A stretch of DNA of 64,000 nucleotides from Penicillium oxalicum. Its lineage: Eukaryota > Ascomycota > Eurotiomycetes > Eurotiales > Aspergillaceae. The stretch is taken from positions 1,302,001-1,366,000 of the forward strand of contig NC_064652.1 of NCBI RefSeq assembly GCF_001723175.1, written 5' to 3'. Each line of letters starts with the position of its first letter. The stretch's first letter is position 1. The notes under the pieces were generated by a model. The model was not told the origin of the DNA. It ran no database searches and was given only the letters and a program-made list of their open reading frames with translations. A program made the translations under genes and the position numbers. Positions 44,387 through 55,391 of this stretch are shown piece after piece.

Positions 44387-47300
44387 TTTGTGGTGGTGGA
44401 TGGTCGGAATGGATAATTAGCAGTTACAAGGCTTGATGTATATGTGCAGGATGAGAAAGTAGTGTTCGTGATGAAGTGGCTTTGTGATCTATTTGAATCA
44501 ACCTCGGGGTGCAAATCCACCCTTAATAAATATTGTCGCTGTTAGTTGCCTGATACTACAGTCCCATGGCGCAGATACACGATGGAGACGAGTTGACCAG
44601 CCAAGATCTTGACCACGCCACTCACTCTCCGCCTCTCTCCACCCATGACATCTCCGCCGAGGCCCAAACCAAGACAACTGTCTCAGTGATCGCTTGACCC
44701 GAGAAAGCCGGTGAAGGAGAGAAGGGGTGGTGGACTCTTGGGCCTGCGGCAGTGCCGACTGTGGAGAGGCGGATCGAAGGATCTGCAGATCGCGGATGAC
44801 GTTGTGTCTCACACTTGTCTGCCCACTCGAGATGTGCGGATGGATACTGTATGCGCAGAGAGGTGGATTCATGGAGAGATTCAGAGCCCGACTTCAAGCT
44901 CCACTTGGATCTTGATTGGTCAGTCATGTGTTTGCCTCGTGCGCATTCAGTAATATTGTTGCAAGCTATACCGACAATTGGAACAGGAGCTGCAGATTTG
45001 GTTGTAGAGGAAATCCACAACAATCCGGACTCCGCGATGTAACCCAAGACGTCAAGAGGTGCCGTGCCTTTCTTTTTTATTTTCATGAGCACTTTTCGAT
45101 AGGTATATATTGCATTGTTGGGTGAGAGTTCGTGTTTGAATTGAAAACCATAGTATCTGAGGAGGTCGGGCAGGGCTTGTGCTGGGGATTTGGACTCTCA
45201 GTGCGCTGTACCGATGTAAATACGGGGTTACTGCCTTCAAATCCACGTACAGATTCTAGGTATGTTAGCATGACAGATCAAAGCCAAAATGAAGTATGAA
45301 TTTCAATATGGCCCGAGTAGGTACCACCATCTGAATCCATTGCTCTGCTCTTGCTTGCCCCCGGAACAGGCACAAGTGTCAGTAACGGCATGTTTGAAGC
45401 TACATTTTGATCTCAAGCTGGAAGGCTTGAGTGAAATTACTAGGTTGCTGGACTCGAGTTGCCTGATAGGAAGGTGGACCCTCCATCACAGGTTCGCTCG
45501 TCTACCTGCAGCTATCTAGAAGCGGGCCATATGGATCACACGACGGGACGAGCTTGTGCCCAAAATAAATCAATACTCTACGTATGTGATGCTGTCCTGC
45601 TACGTCTTTGTTCCCAAAATTTGGTCCATAACCAGGAGTACAGTATATACGAGACAAAGATGGGTCATGCCGAGACACCTATTTTTGGAATATGCTTCTT
45701 GTGCCTCATCTTTCTGATTGAAATGGGTCTCTTGATCTGCACTCTACCCCGTTCTGGAAATAAACCATGTCAACTTGCCAGACGAGTATCCGATGGCATC
45801 TCACACATGGAACGTTGGAATAGTCTGACTTGATGAGAGGACTGCCAGGTATTGATTTTCATCTCCTCACCTATCAGGAGAGAGTTGGAAGCTGCCTATA
45901 TGACGAGCAATTCGGAACATGGACTTGCAGCTGATCATTTTCCTACTTGGCTGATGCTCAGGAGGGAGCTCCACCGAGCTGCACACCTTCCTGCGAAATC
46001 CCACGACTGGAATAGCTCAACCAGTCACTGGATGCATGGAAAGAACATGAGGAATAGAGCAATGGGATAAGATTGCGTTTGAAACCTCTCGTACCCGTCT
46101 ACTCAAGGGAATAATTGTCCTTGTCCGTCAGGCAGGCAGTGTAGTACGTATGCCACCAGAGCAGTACCCCCCCACCTTCGGCGTGTGGATGAGCGGGATG
46201 CTTACAATTGCTCGAATTCAATGGGACATCGAATACTTCCATCCCAGTCAATTTACCGTATGGAGAGAATGGTGGAATCCTTTTGTGAAACCACATTCGG
46301 CAAGCGTCTCTGCAAGGGCTGGACTGTCCGGGTTTACCCCTCATTACATCTACCCCAGCCGACCCCGTGTTTCCTAACATTCCGGTCTCTTCACTCATCC
46401 CCGCCACGCACCACTCAAGATGAGGTACAGACAGAATCATCTCAAAGCCATGGCCCTGTCCAGGCACCAAAGATGGTATCCCTCAAGGAGAAAAATCGTT
46501 CTTTATGGCCCCGAGTTTGGTCAGTGACTCGAGACTGCCCCTACGATGTGGGTCCACGTGATCTATCTCGCACGCGACCAGAACCCAGAACCGCCTCGGT
46601 CCAGTCCGCTGGCGCCAGTCCTGAGTTGAACAGACCGTTGAAAAAGGCGGGCCCCTCAATGCGAAATTCCAAAGGTCGGCGCACACGTTTCATGCAGAGC
46701 ACAGTGGGAGAATCTTATCGACTCCATCGTGAGAAAGTTCCACACCGTCTGCTCGTAACTCAGAAGCTTATCCGAACCGAACAACCGGGAGATGGACTGG
46801 ACTCGTTTCATGTGGGAGACCGACCATCACGGAGACACGACTGCAATGAATACACAAAAGAGAGATTTGAGGCAATCTCTCGTGCTTTGGGGGGTTTGAT
46901 CGTACTGCACGTTGCCTTTGGGTCTTAAACCAAGCCTTCTTTGCGCTTTGATTAGGACCGCCGGTGGCCAGTCATGACCTCGGACGGTTTGGGTGCCAGA
47001 TCCGCTAGGCCCACAATTGGTCACCTGAGCCGGTCCCGATACGTGCGCTCTTCCGCCACTTGCCCGTGATGAGGATACGCTCGTTGCTAGCGCTCTCTCT
47101 GTACAGGCTGTGCGCATGCTCCTGAGTCCTTCCCACCACGATTGAAGGACCAATTCTTCTGACTTTTGCGGTGACTTTGCTATCGTCTACTGGCTTTGCC
47201 ACTTCTGAACGCTGGCCCTTATCTTCAGCTTTCTACCGGGTCGGGCTTAGTGAGGCTGCGTGCAACGTTACCATTCGCTTGCCCATCCGCCGCGCTTATT

Positions 47301-47498
47301 CTGGGGCGCCCAAAATCCACCCCGCTTCCGCGACTCTTTAAATTCGATTGAATTCCTCGCAATCTTCTGTCTGGCGGTCACTCCTGAGCGACTTCAACTT
47401 CGCACGGGCTTTGACGAATTCGTATTGGCACTCAAACGACGTTTGTCGCTTTTTGGCCACTTTGTGTTCTGCCTGCGCACTCTCGAAGCAAAAAGCAC
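44387..47498. other. 3.1 kb without a supported gene
   Basis: Open frames at 44622-45092 (minus) and 46185-46928 (plus, 247 codons) lack domains and start context, and overlap competing frames on the other strand. The promoters of the small secreted protein (left) and of choline kinase (right) are expected at the edges. I see no repeat or transposon feature. A lineage-specific gene at 46.2-46.9 kb cannot be ruled out. Confidence 0.5.
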
Positions 47499-50189
47499 AT
47501 GCCGTCCTTCGCTGAGGACCCGAGTGGTCCTGGCCCCGAAAGAGCGGGTAAGCTTAACCATTGATACCCCTGAGCGCAAAACCTCACTTTTGGGGCCTTG
47601 CATACAACATTGACGCCTGTCATGCACAACCCGTGATCTGCACCATTATCTCCTGTCGTTCTTGCTTATGTGGCTCTACCTCGTCACTTGTATCAAGCCA
47701 GAGAAGCACACCACTTCCCCCGCCTGGTTGATGTCCCATATGCGCCTTTTCGTGATACCCAGTATTCTACTATGATTCGTCCTCTGACTCATATACTCTG
47801 TAGAAATTGAACCCATCTCGGGCACGGGCTTGAACATTCCCTCCGTCCGCAAAGTCTTGCAAGGAGGCCAGGCAAGTCCAGTCACTCCATCCGATGGACC
47901 ATGCGTGAAACAGTATCGCGCACCAGTGGCCAAAGTGACCGCGAGGCCCCCGATTCAACCCCTGCAATCTGTGCCATCTGGATTGAGCAGCCAGTCAAGT
48001 GTCAAACATGAAAGCCAAACGACGAAGCCAGCCGAGCAATCCTCGAAAGAAGAGGAAGAATCCTTGAGTTTGTTCCATCAAGTTTCAGAATGGTTGGAGC
48101 ATGAAAAGATGAGACGCAAAAATCGTAAAGCTCGGCGAGCCGAAGCAGCTGCGGGAGCCGGTGCTGCAGGGGCAGACGCTGCTCGTGACTCGGAGGAGAC
48201 TTCCGTGGAAGAATCGCCACGTTTGTCAGAAAATACTTTTTCTTTGGACAAATTAGAAAAGATTCTCCTTCAGTATTCGGGTACACACAAGGGGGACAGT
48301 CTGTCCTCCCTGGTGCCGGTCAAGCGAGCAACTCGACGGCGCCCTAAGGGATTGCGACGTGGTTCTGCCTCAGAATCCGAATTCACCGACGTTGAAGCCC
48401 TGGTGCCCAGTGTAGAGGCCATCCTTGATAATTCCAAGACTCTTGCTTACACTGGAGGCGCTGGTGAGGAGGACAGCATGGACGGCAGCTCCAGCACGCG
48501 ACGTCTCAAAGAACAAGAAGCCTGGCTGACTTTCAAAACTGAAATCGTGCGCATCGCGCATACCATGCAGCTTCGTGGTTGGCGAAGAGTATCCATGGAG
48601 GCGGCCGCGGACATCAAAGTCATTCGATTGAGCGGTGCCCTGACCAATGCAGTTTATGTCGTGGAGCCACCCAAGCAGCTGCCTGCGCTGACAAAAGCCA
48701 GTACCGGGTCATCCGCCTCTATCCCGAGAAAGCCACCACCCAAGCTGTTGCTCCGGATTTACGGTCCTCAAGTGGACCATTTGATTGATCGCGAGAAGGA
48801 ATTGCAAATATTGCGCCGCCTGGGACGCAAGAATATCGGGCCTCGTGTGCTGGGAACATTCCTGAACGGCCGCTTCGAGGAATACTTTGAGGCTCGGCCG
48901 CTAACACCGCGCGAGCTTCGACTCCCCGAGACTGCCAAGCAGATTGCAAAACGAATGCGAGAGCTACATGATGGTATTGAGCTACTGGAAGAAGAGCGGG
49001 AAGGAGGACCGGTGATCTTCAAGAATTGGGACAAGTGGGTGGATCGCTGTGAACAGGTCACAACATGGCTGGACAAGGAGCTTGAATCTCCCCTGAACGA
49101 GAGCAAGGCGGCAGCTGAACCCTGGCGCCGGCGTGGATATGTGTGCGGGGTGCCCTGGGCACAATTCCGAAAGGCGGTTGAGAGCTACCGTGTCTGGCTT
49201 ATTGCCAGTTGTGGTGGTATCAATGAAATCAAACGGCAACTGGTGTTTGCCCATAACGACGTACGGAAATTCCGACTCTTAACTAATGATTGGGCATTGC
49301 AAGATACTGACATTGCGCAAACAGACTCAATATGGAAATCTTCTTCGCATGGAGCCTGCCACGCAGTCACCTCTACTTCTGCCTGCCAACGAGCATAAAC
49401 AGCTTGTGGTCATTGATTTCGAGTACTCTTCCGCCAACACCCCGGGCCTGGAGTTTGCCAACCACTTCGTACGTGTGGTCACTTTTTATTGTCCGCAGTC
49501 ACTTGGCACAGCGACTAATCTTGCTCCTTTACTTCCAGTCTGAATGGTGCTACAATTATCATGACGAGGAAATACCTTGGGCCTGCAACAACCGCCTCTA
49601 CCCTACCCCCGACGAGCCGCGTCGCTTTGTGGCGACTTATCTCACTCATCGTCCGGCCATTCCGGGTGGTCCCACTTCCCCCCTGGCTTCTCCATCCGGC
49701 ACGCCCGCAATGCGTGGAGGTCGGCCAACGGCCACTATTGACCCGCTGAATCTCGACGAATGCGCCGAGAGTGGTGCTGGGGGGCAGCAACTTGAGGCAG
49801 TGGAAGAGGACGACCTCGACTCCAAGGTCCGATATCTCATGCAGCAAACTCGCCTGTGGCGCGTCATGAACTCGGCACAATGGGTGGCATGGGGGATTGT
49901 GCAAGCCAAAGTCCCGGGAATGGACGAGGGCATTGCCGAGATGCTCGCGGCCCAGCAGGATGGCGCCGCAGAAGGCGTGAAGACTGACCCTGCGACCAAT
50001 GGCGACTTCAAAGCTCCACCTGTGGATCCGGAAATCGACGAGGAGGAAGAGACCTTTGATTATCTGGCCTATGCTCAGGATCGGGCCATGTTCTTCTGGT
50101 CCGACCTGCTCGCTTTGGGCCTTGTCAAGCCGGATGAGCTGCCGTCGCCTATGGTGGAGCACATTCGGGGCCGCATTGTTGATTACTGA
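47499..50189 (+). CDS. Choline kinase
   Basis: Four exons, 47499-47547, 47804-49260, 49325-49468 and 49539-50189, give 766 residues. Choline kinase phosphorylates choline (often also ethanolamine) with ATP, the first step of the CDP-choline pathway, in the cytosol. Visible marks are the nucleotide-loop region RLSGALTNAVYVVEPP, LLLRIYGPQVDHLIDREKELQ, and the Brenner motif FAHND joined across intron 2 to TQYGNLLR. VVIDFEYSSANTPGLEFANHF follows, then after intron 3 SEWCYNYH. The first 230 residues are an N-terminal extension rich in charged residues (EEEESLSLFHQ, then KMRRKNRKARRAEAAAGAG), typical of fungal enzymes and probably regulatory. Exon 1 encodes 16 residues (MPSFAEDPSGPGPERA) before a 256-nt intron; it was chosen because the first ATG, the GTAAGC donor and the phase all agree. 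An insert at about 590-640 is Pro/Ser-rich. Confidence 0.9.
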
Positions 50190-50550
50190 TGGCAGCTGCT
50201 GGACACATGCATTTATTTCTCTCTCCTATCAAGAGCTCGAGTTTCACGAGCTCACTTAATCCTGGGGGAAAAAAAACTGGAACAGACACACAGTTTGATG
50301 ACCTGAGAGTGTGAATCTGTCGACCACGGATAAAGTGCATAGTTAGCGGTGAACATTGTCATTAGGTACCGTCTCCTGGAATTTGAATTGCCTGCACATG
50401 AATCATTACACAGGGGTATCTCAAAAAAGTAAGACGAGGTCTGACGACGGTAAAGTAATATCCCCCCGTCGGCCGGGGTTCTTGGTTTTCCAGTCACAGG
50501 CATCCGCACCCACGAGTGTTTGGCTGGACGGCATGGAAGAGCCCCATTTA
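50190..50550. other. Convergent intergenic region
   Basis: 361 bases between the ends of choline kinase and the deubiquitinase gene; 3' UTRs only. Confidence 0.6.
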
Positions 50551-51735
50551 TCAACGTCGCATGTTCAATCTTTTCTGGGTCGCGGTCTTTGCATTATTCA
50601 CCCACTCGTCAAAGGCCTTCCCGCTTCCATCCTGAGTCTCCTTCATACGAGCAACCCCCTTCATCATCTCCCCAATGAATCCGACAAAGTTCCATCTCCG
50701 CAAGGTATTCTCCCACGCCCATGCAGCTCTCTTCCGCTCCTCACGCTCCAGCGTTTCCACATCGCCAATCTCCCGCGCTCTCGGCCGCGGATCCTGCACC
50801 ACCGCCATCAAATTAAAGTGCGTCTCCTCCGGCGGATACCGTGCAATCCGTCGCTGTAGCACCTCGATCACTTTCTCCGGAAACGAGGACGGATCACATG
50901 CCCCGTGGCTAATCGGATACGGCTGCAGACCATCCAGCTCGTACAAGGTTCCATTCACCGGGGTATACGCGATAAAGTGGTACACATCTGCGGCATTCTC
51001 CTCATCCTGCGGGCGAGCCGTCTCATCGGCAAAGGGGCTGGCCCGGGCAAAGCTATTGTGCGCCGTGCGGATAGCCTCTGAGTTGGAGAGGGCTTCACCG
51101 CGGAGTTCGGGAGGAAAGCCCGTGGTGAAATCTTTGAAGGAGCGGAGTTCGGCGCCGATAGAGATGGGAGGCAGAGGAGGCGAGGGACTGTCGTGGTTGA
51201 GGATGACGGAGAGGATGGCCTGGGTACCACAGGCGTTTTGGATGGTTTGCGCGGCGAAAAAACCTTCTCGGAGGCGGTTTGGTCGTAGGTCCCGTCGAGG
51301 GGAGCTTCGGCACGAGCACCGGCTGCTTCGCGAGTCCATTTGAAGAGGAAAATCACACCGTAGACGGATCTGGAATTGAGGGAGAGGAGAGGTTATTTTT
51401 GTTTAGCTTTTGAAATATCGTTTGCATTTGCATGAGACGTGTGAAGAGCTCGTTGATGATCTGGAGAAGAGGGAGGCAAGTGATTGTCGCAGCGAGCTCC
51501 TCTGCAGGGGAACGCACCCAAGTGATCGTATCGTATCGGCATCCAGCGATATAAGCTCCTCAAACTGCACATTTTTCACCCCGAGATTCTCAATGAGAGA
51601 AGTGAAGAGACCCTGGCAGTGTTGACTTGTCAGCTCTCATTCAAGTAGCCCTGATATTCGAGATCTTGCGTCGTGCGACACGGGAACTCTCACCTCATCG
51701 GACTCGATTGTGCTCCAGCCACCAGTGTCCGCCAT
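50551..51735 (-). pseudogene. UCH37/UCHL5-type ubiquitin hydrolase, frame broken by one base
   Basis: Three exons on the minus strand: 51735-51694, 51612-51518 and 51369-50551. The start MADTGGWSTIESDE, then GLFTSLIENLGVKNVQFEEL and SVYGVIFLFKW, is typical of proteasome- or INO80-linked UCH37. After ASEKVF the frame is lost at a run of six T residues on the coding strand (A-run 51257-51262). In the next frame the family resumes at once with FAAQTIQNACGTQAIL, which holds the catalytic Cys, then VYHFIAYTPVNGTLYELDGL with the His and Asp. The C-terminal RRWNFVGFIGEMMKGVA is the UCH37 tail helix. So one base is missing relative to an intact gene, and as given the protein would end early without its active site. 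A homopolymer error in the assembly is at least as likely as a real mutation, because everything downstream is conserved. No intron with consensus ends repairs it. Expected intact length is about 318 residues. Confidence 0.85.
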
Positions 51736-53687
51736 AGTAGAGCAGAGATTTTCAATGTAATTGCGGGGCACTTTGGTAATCAGAGGAGGGGGATATTGAC
51801 CCTGAATTCAGACTGTGTTAATTACTTCACCCCCAAGGGTTTCTGTCCGTCTCTGGCCAGCTCGGCGCGCACTGATGGCTCCGGTCGGACTTTCCGCCTT
51901 GCGATTATGTCATAGATCACGTGTACTTGAGCTTCCTCGCTGAAGTGGATCGAAACCTCCAATCGTTTGGGGTGCTGGTAGCATGGGCCGGACTTGAGCT
52001 TCTTATTCAACCCATGTTGATGGTCATCAAGTGCAGGTGCTCCGTGGAGATCTGGCCGCTGCATTGGATACTTGATGTTTCCCGGGAGTACTTTTATATC
52101 TCTCGCATACTTATTGATTGCATTTGAAAGATCTTGCCGACCAATCTGTTTGGGGGGGGGGGGGGAAGACGCTGAGAATGATTATACATAGGCGTGGCCT
52201 GCTTCCAAATTCCGCTATTTTGTCGGGCGTGGGGGATGGTGATTAAATCCATAATTTCTATACCGTAAGCATAGGCTGAGCGCTGCTTGAATTCACTGGC
52301 TCGCTATGGTGTTTGTCTACTATGACAGGTATAGAGCAGATGACGAGAGGTAAGAGTAGATTGTGCGACAAGTAAGCATATGAGATCGGCGCGTGATTGA
52401 GGAGAAAGACATACTTCTCATGACCTGGGGCTAGAGAAGAGATGGACATTTGACAACTGGATACATGGGACTGCGCTTGCCGAAGAGTATCTCATAGTCC
52501 ATTTGATCAGCCTACATTGCGGGTGGAGAGAGAGAGAGAGAGGGAGAGAGAGGACGCGTCTGAAAGAAGGACCACCTTCTCGAAGAACGATCGGCAAATA
52601 AAAGCATCCGTGATTAAAGACGGGTTGAAGCTTGTCGATACTCGTTGTCTTCCCCCCCGCAATCGACTCCGGCTTTCGACTCACTGGGTTGCATGCGGAC
52701 CTTTCCGTCTGACCTCGTCCGAAAGGGGTCAAAGCAGAATGCCCAGAATCCGCAAAGAAGCAAAATAGCACGTTCCACCCGCGACCCGCAGCCACCGCTG
52801 TTTGCCCCAGTCGTCCACGTTGAGAGTGTCAAATGAACGGGAAAATTGGGAGAACTGCGGTTTTTGGATCAGATTGGTTTGCGGTTTGCGAAATACTACT
52901 AGGCAATAATGACCAACTCGTGTCCTCAAGGGCGAGGGCATGAGGAACCACCAACTCTTCAAATTTCAAAGACCTAGACTCTCCTGTCCCTCTCCCAGAT
53001 TCAAGCTTTCCACAATGGACCGAGTCGTCAGTCTTCTCGCTCTCGATTCGCTCGACTACGGTCTCAGATAGATCCAACAACCAATTTTCCCGCCGACTTT
53101 GGACCGGCACTGGTCATCTCACGTGAAACGGTCCTCCGCAACAGGATCACACGATGAAACCACTTTTACATTTTAACCGGCCGGAGCACGCCCGCATCAA
53201 CCCCCACAATCCCAGAGAGATGCCCACCCTAGACCCTGCAGATATTGGCAGCCTAAAACGGACATTTGTCCGTGCCACCCTCGGCTCTGCTTCTTCTGTT
53301 CATTCCTTTGGTCCTGTGGGGAAATAAACTTCGTCAGGGGGCACCCGAAAGCTACCACGGCAAGCAATAGTCGGGGTCTCTCCCGTGGCCCGGACGGGCA
53401 GTCGGGGCGAAAACAGTCTTCACATCGTCCCGAAACGGAGGGGAATGGCCGCTTGCTGGTGCTGGCTGCATTGGATTCACGTACACCTCCTCCAATCTCG
53501 CTTCCTGGAATCACAGACTTAAAATCCTGCTTGAACCTCTCGGGCCTCCCGGAGGAAGAGGAGGAGGAGGAGAGGGGGAAAGGCGTCGACTTTTTTTCCG
53601 CACCATTTTAGCGTCCCTGGATTATTCCATGCATTGGGTGCACAGAGCCTGAGAGCAATCTGTTCCGTGTCCCAAGGAGATAAATCA

Positions 53688-53694
53688 GGCTAAA
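53688..53694 (+). promoter_or_regulatory. Candidate XlnR/Xyr1-type site (GGCTAAA)
   Basis: GGCTAAA lies about 150 bases upstream of the endoglucanase start. It matches the established core of the binding site of XlnR, the activator of xylanase and cellulase genes in Aspergillus. A seven-base match can be chance, but its position in front of a cellulase gene supports a role. Confidence 0.45.
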
Positions 53695-53771
53695 GCATGC
53701 AGCGTAAGCCGATTGCCAGCCTGCAAATCCCCACGGACGGTCACCACGGGAATTAAGTGCCGATTGAAAGA

Positions 53772-53777
53772 TATAAG
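53772..53777 (+). promoter_or_regulatory. TATA-like box of the endoglucanase gene
   Basis: TATAAG lies 67 bases upstream of the ATG at 53844, with CT/CA-rich leader sequence between. Plausible core promoter element. Confidence 0.5.
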
Positions 53778-53843
53778 ACTGAGTCGAATGTCCAGGTCCT
53801 CGTTCGCCGTCCACATTCGAAGTTTCAGATCCACATCAACGCA

Positions 53844-55391
53844 ATGAGATCCTCACATAAGCGTAATTTGGCTGCGCTGCTTTCCATCAGCGGAGCCGCG
53901 GTGGCACAGCAGACGGCATGGGGTCAATGTGAGTAAATCTTTGCTCGAAATCCCTTCTTATACTACTGGGTCTTGAATCCAGAAATAGCCAGAAAACAAG
54001 ACCAACTACCAGAGAAAAATTGAAGCTAAATTTCACCTGCAATAGGCGGAGGACAAGGATGGTCCGGTGCGACATCATGTGTGTCAGGCTACACTTGCTC
54101 CTACACAAATGACTGGTACTCCCAGTGCGTTCCTGGATCATGTCAGTATTCAAGCAGTCCCTGATCCTCCTCGCCCGGATCTTTCACTCCGGACAACGGT
54201 GAACTGATACCCATGATGAACAGCCGGCGGCGGAGGTAGCAACCCTACAACGACCACCACGATGATCCGGACGACCACGACGGCTTCCTCCTCGGGCCCC
54301 ACCGGCGGCGCTGGTGGTGGTAAGGTTCGATTTGCCGGTGTCAACATCGCCGGCTTTGATTTCGGAGTGGTGATCAGCGGCACTCAAGACATGACTCAAA
54401 TTGTGGACGAGTCCGTCGATGGTGTCAATCAGATGCGACACTTTGTCAACGATGACGGCTTCAACATCTTCCGCCTCCCGTCAGGCTGGCAGTTCCTGGT
54501 GAACAACAACCTCGGTGGCTCACTGGACTCGAACAATTTCGCCAAGTACGACAAGCTGGTTCAAGGATGTCTGTCCCTGGGAGCATACTGTATCGTCGAT
54601 GTCCACAATTACGCTCGCTGGAACGGCGGCGTCATCGGACAAGGCGGTCCCACCGACGACCAGTTCACCAGTCTCTGGACTCAACTGGCCACTCACTACA
54701 AGAGTGAAAGCAAGATCATCTTTGGTGTGATGAACGAGCCACACGACCTGGACATCAACCGATGGGCCACCACCGTGCAAAAGGCCGTGACGGCGATCCG
54801 CAAGGCCGGCGCCACTTCCCAAATGATCCTTCTTCCAGGTACCGACTTCACCAGTGCGGCCAACTTTGTCGAGAATGGCTCCGGTGCCGCGCTCTCGGCC
54901 GTCACCAACCTGGACGGATCCACCACCAACCTGATCTTCGACGTGCACAAGTATCTCGACTCCGATAACAGCGGCACCCACGCCGAGTGCGTGACCAACA
55001 ACGCCGACGCTTTCAACAGCCTGGCCCAATGGCTCCGCACCAACAAGCGTCAAGCCATGCTCACCGAGACCGGTGGTGGTAACGTCCAGAGCTGCGGAAC
55101 ATACATGTGCCAGCAACTGGATGTGCTCAAGTAAGTTTGATCTCATCCCCCATACTAAAATGGGTTATGTTTTCTTTCCCCCCCCCTTTTTCTTTTCTCT
55201 CACTGTCTCTTTTGAGAGTCTTTGAAAACTGACCTTTTAATAGCCAAAACTCTGATGTTTACCTTGGATGGACCTCGTGGAGCGCTGGAGGTTTCCAGGT
55301 TTCCTGGAACTATGTGCTGGGTGAGGTCCCAACCAACAACGTTGATACCTACCTGGTCAAGCAATGCTTTGTTCCCAAGTGGAAGAACTAA
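53844..55391 (+). CDS. Secreted endoglucanase, CBM1 plus GH5 (Cel5/EGII type)
   Basis: Four exons, 53844-53928, 54046-54141, 54224-55130 and 55244-55391, give 411 residues. Order: signal peptide (1-21, ending AAVA), a fungal cellulose-binding CBM1 at about 22-57 with its conserved cysteines ([15 protein letters not shown], then the C-terminal YSQC), a Gly/Thr/Ser-rich linker to about 92, then a GH5 subfamily 5 catalytic domain. Catalytic Glu232 is in [10 protein letters not shown] (acid/base) and Glu342 in [10 protein letters not shown] (nucleophile). The substrate-binding HNYARWNGG is also seen. The enzyme cuts internal beta-1,4 bonds of cellulose outside the cell. CBM1 is split between two exons and the linker starts a third, as in other fungal cellulases. 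A GGCTAAA box and TATA box precede the gene. The domain layout resembles Trichoderma EGII, in which CBM1 is also N-terminal. Confidence 0.96.

Larger units (their letters stand above)
51736..53843. other. 2.1 kb divergent intergenic region
   Basis: This lies between the minus-strand UCH gene and the plus-strand endoglucanase, and includes a poly-G run at 52152-52165 and a GA-rich microsatellite at about 52527-52551. The right 300 bases form the endoglucanase promoter (see separate entries). No gene is supported. Confidence 0.55.

Noticed and set aside
45083..45271. Possible tRNA-like segment on the minus strand
   Set aside because: No A box or B box in proper spacing and no cloverleaf could be drawn.
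46185..46928. Plus-strand frame of 247 codons
   Set aside because: Longest frame in the 44.4-47.5 kb gap, but with Arg/Ser/Pro-rich composition, no domain and a competing minus-strand frame; kept only as a weak orphan possibility.
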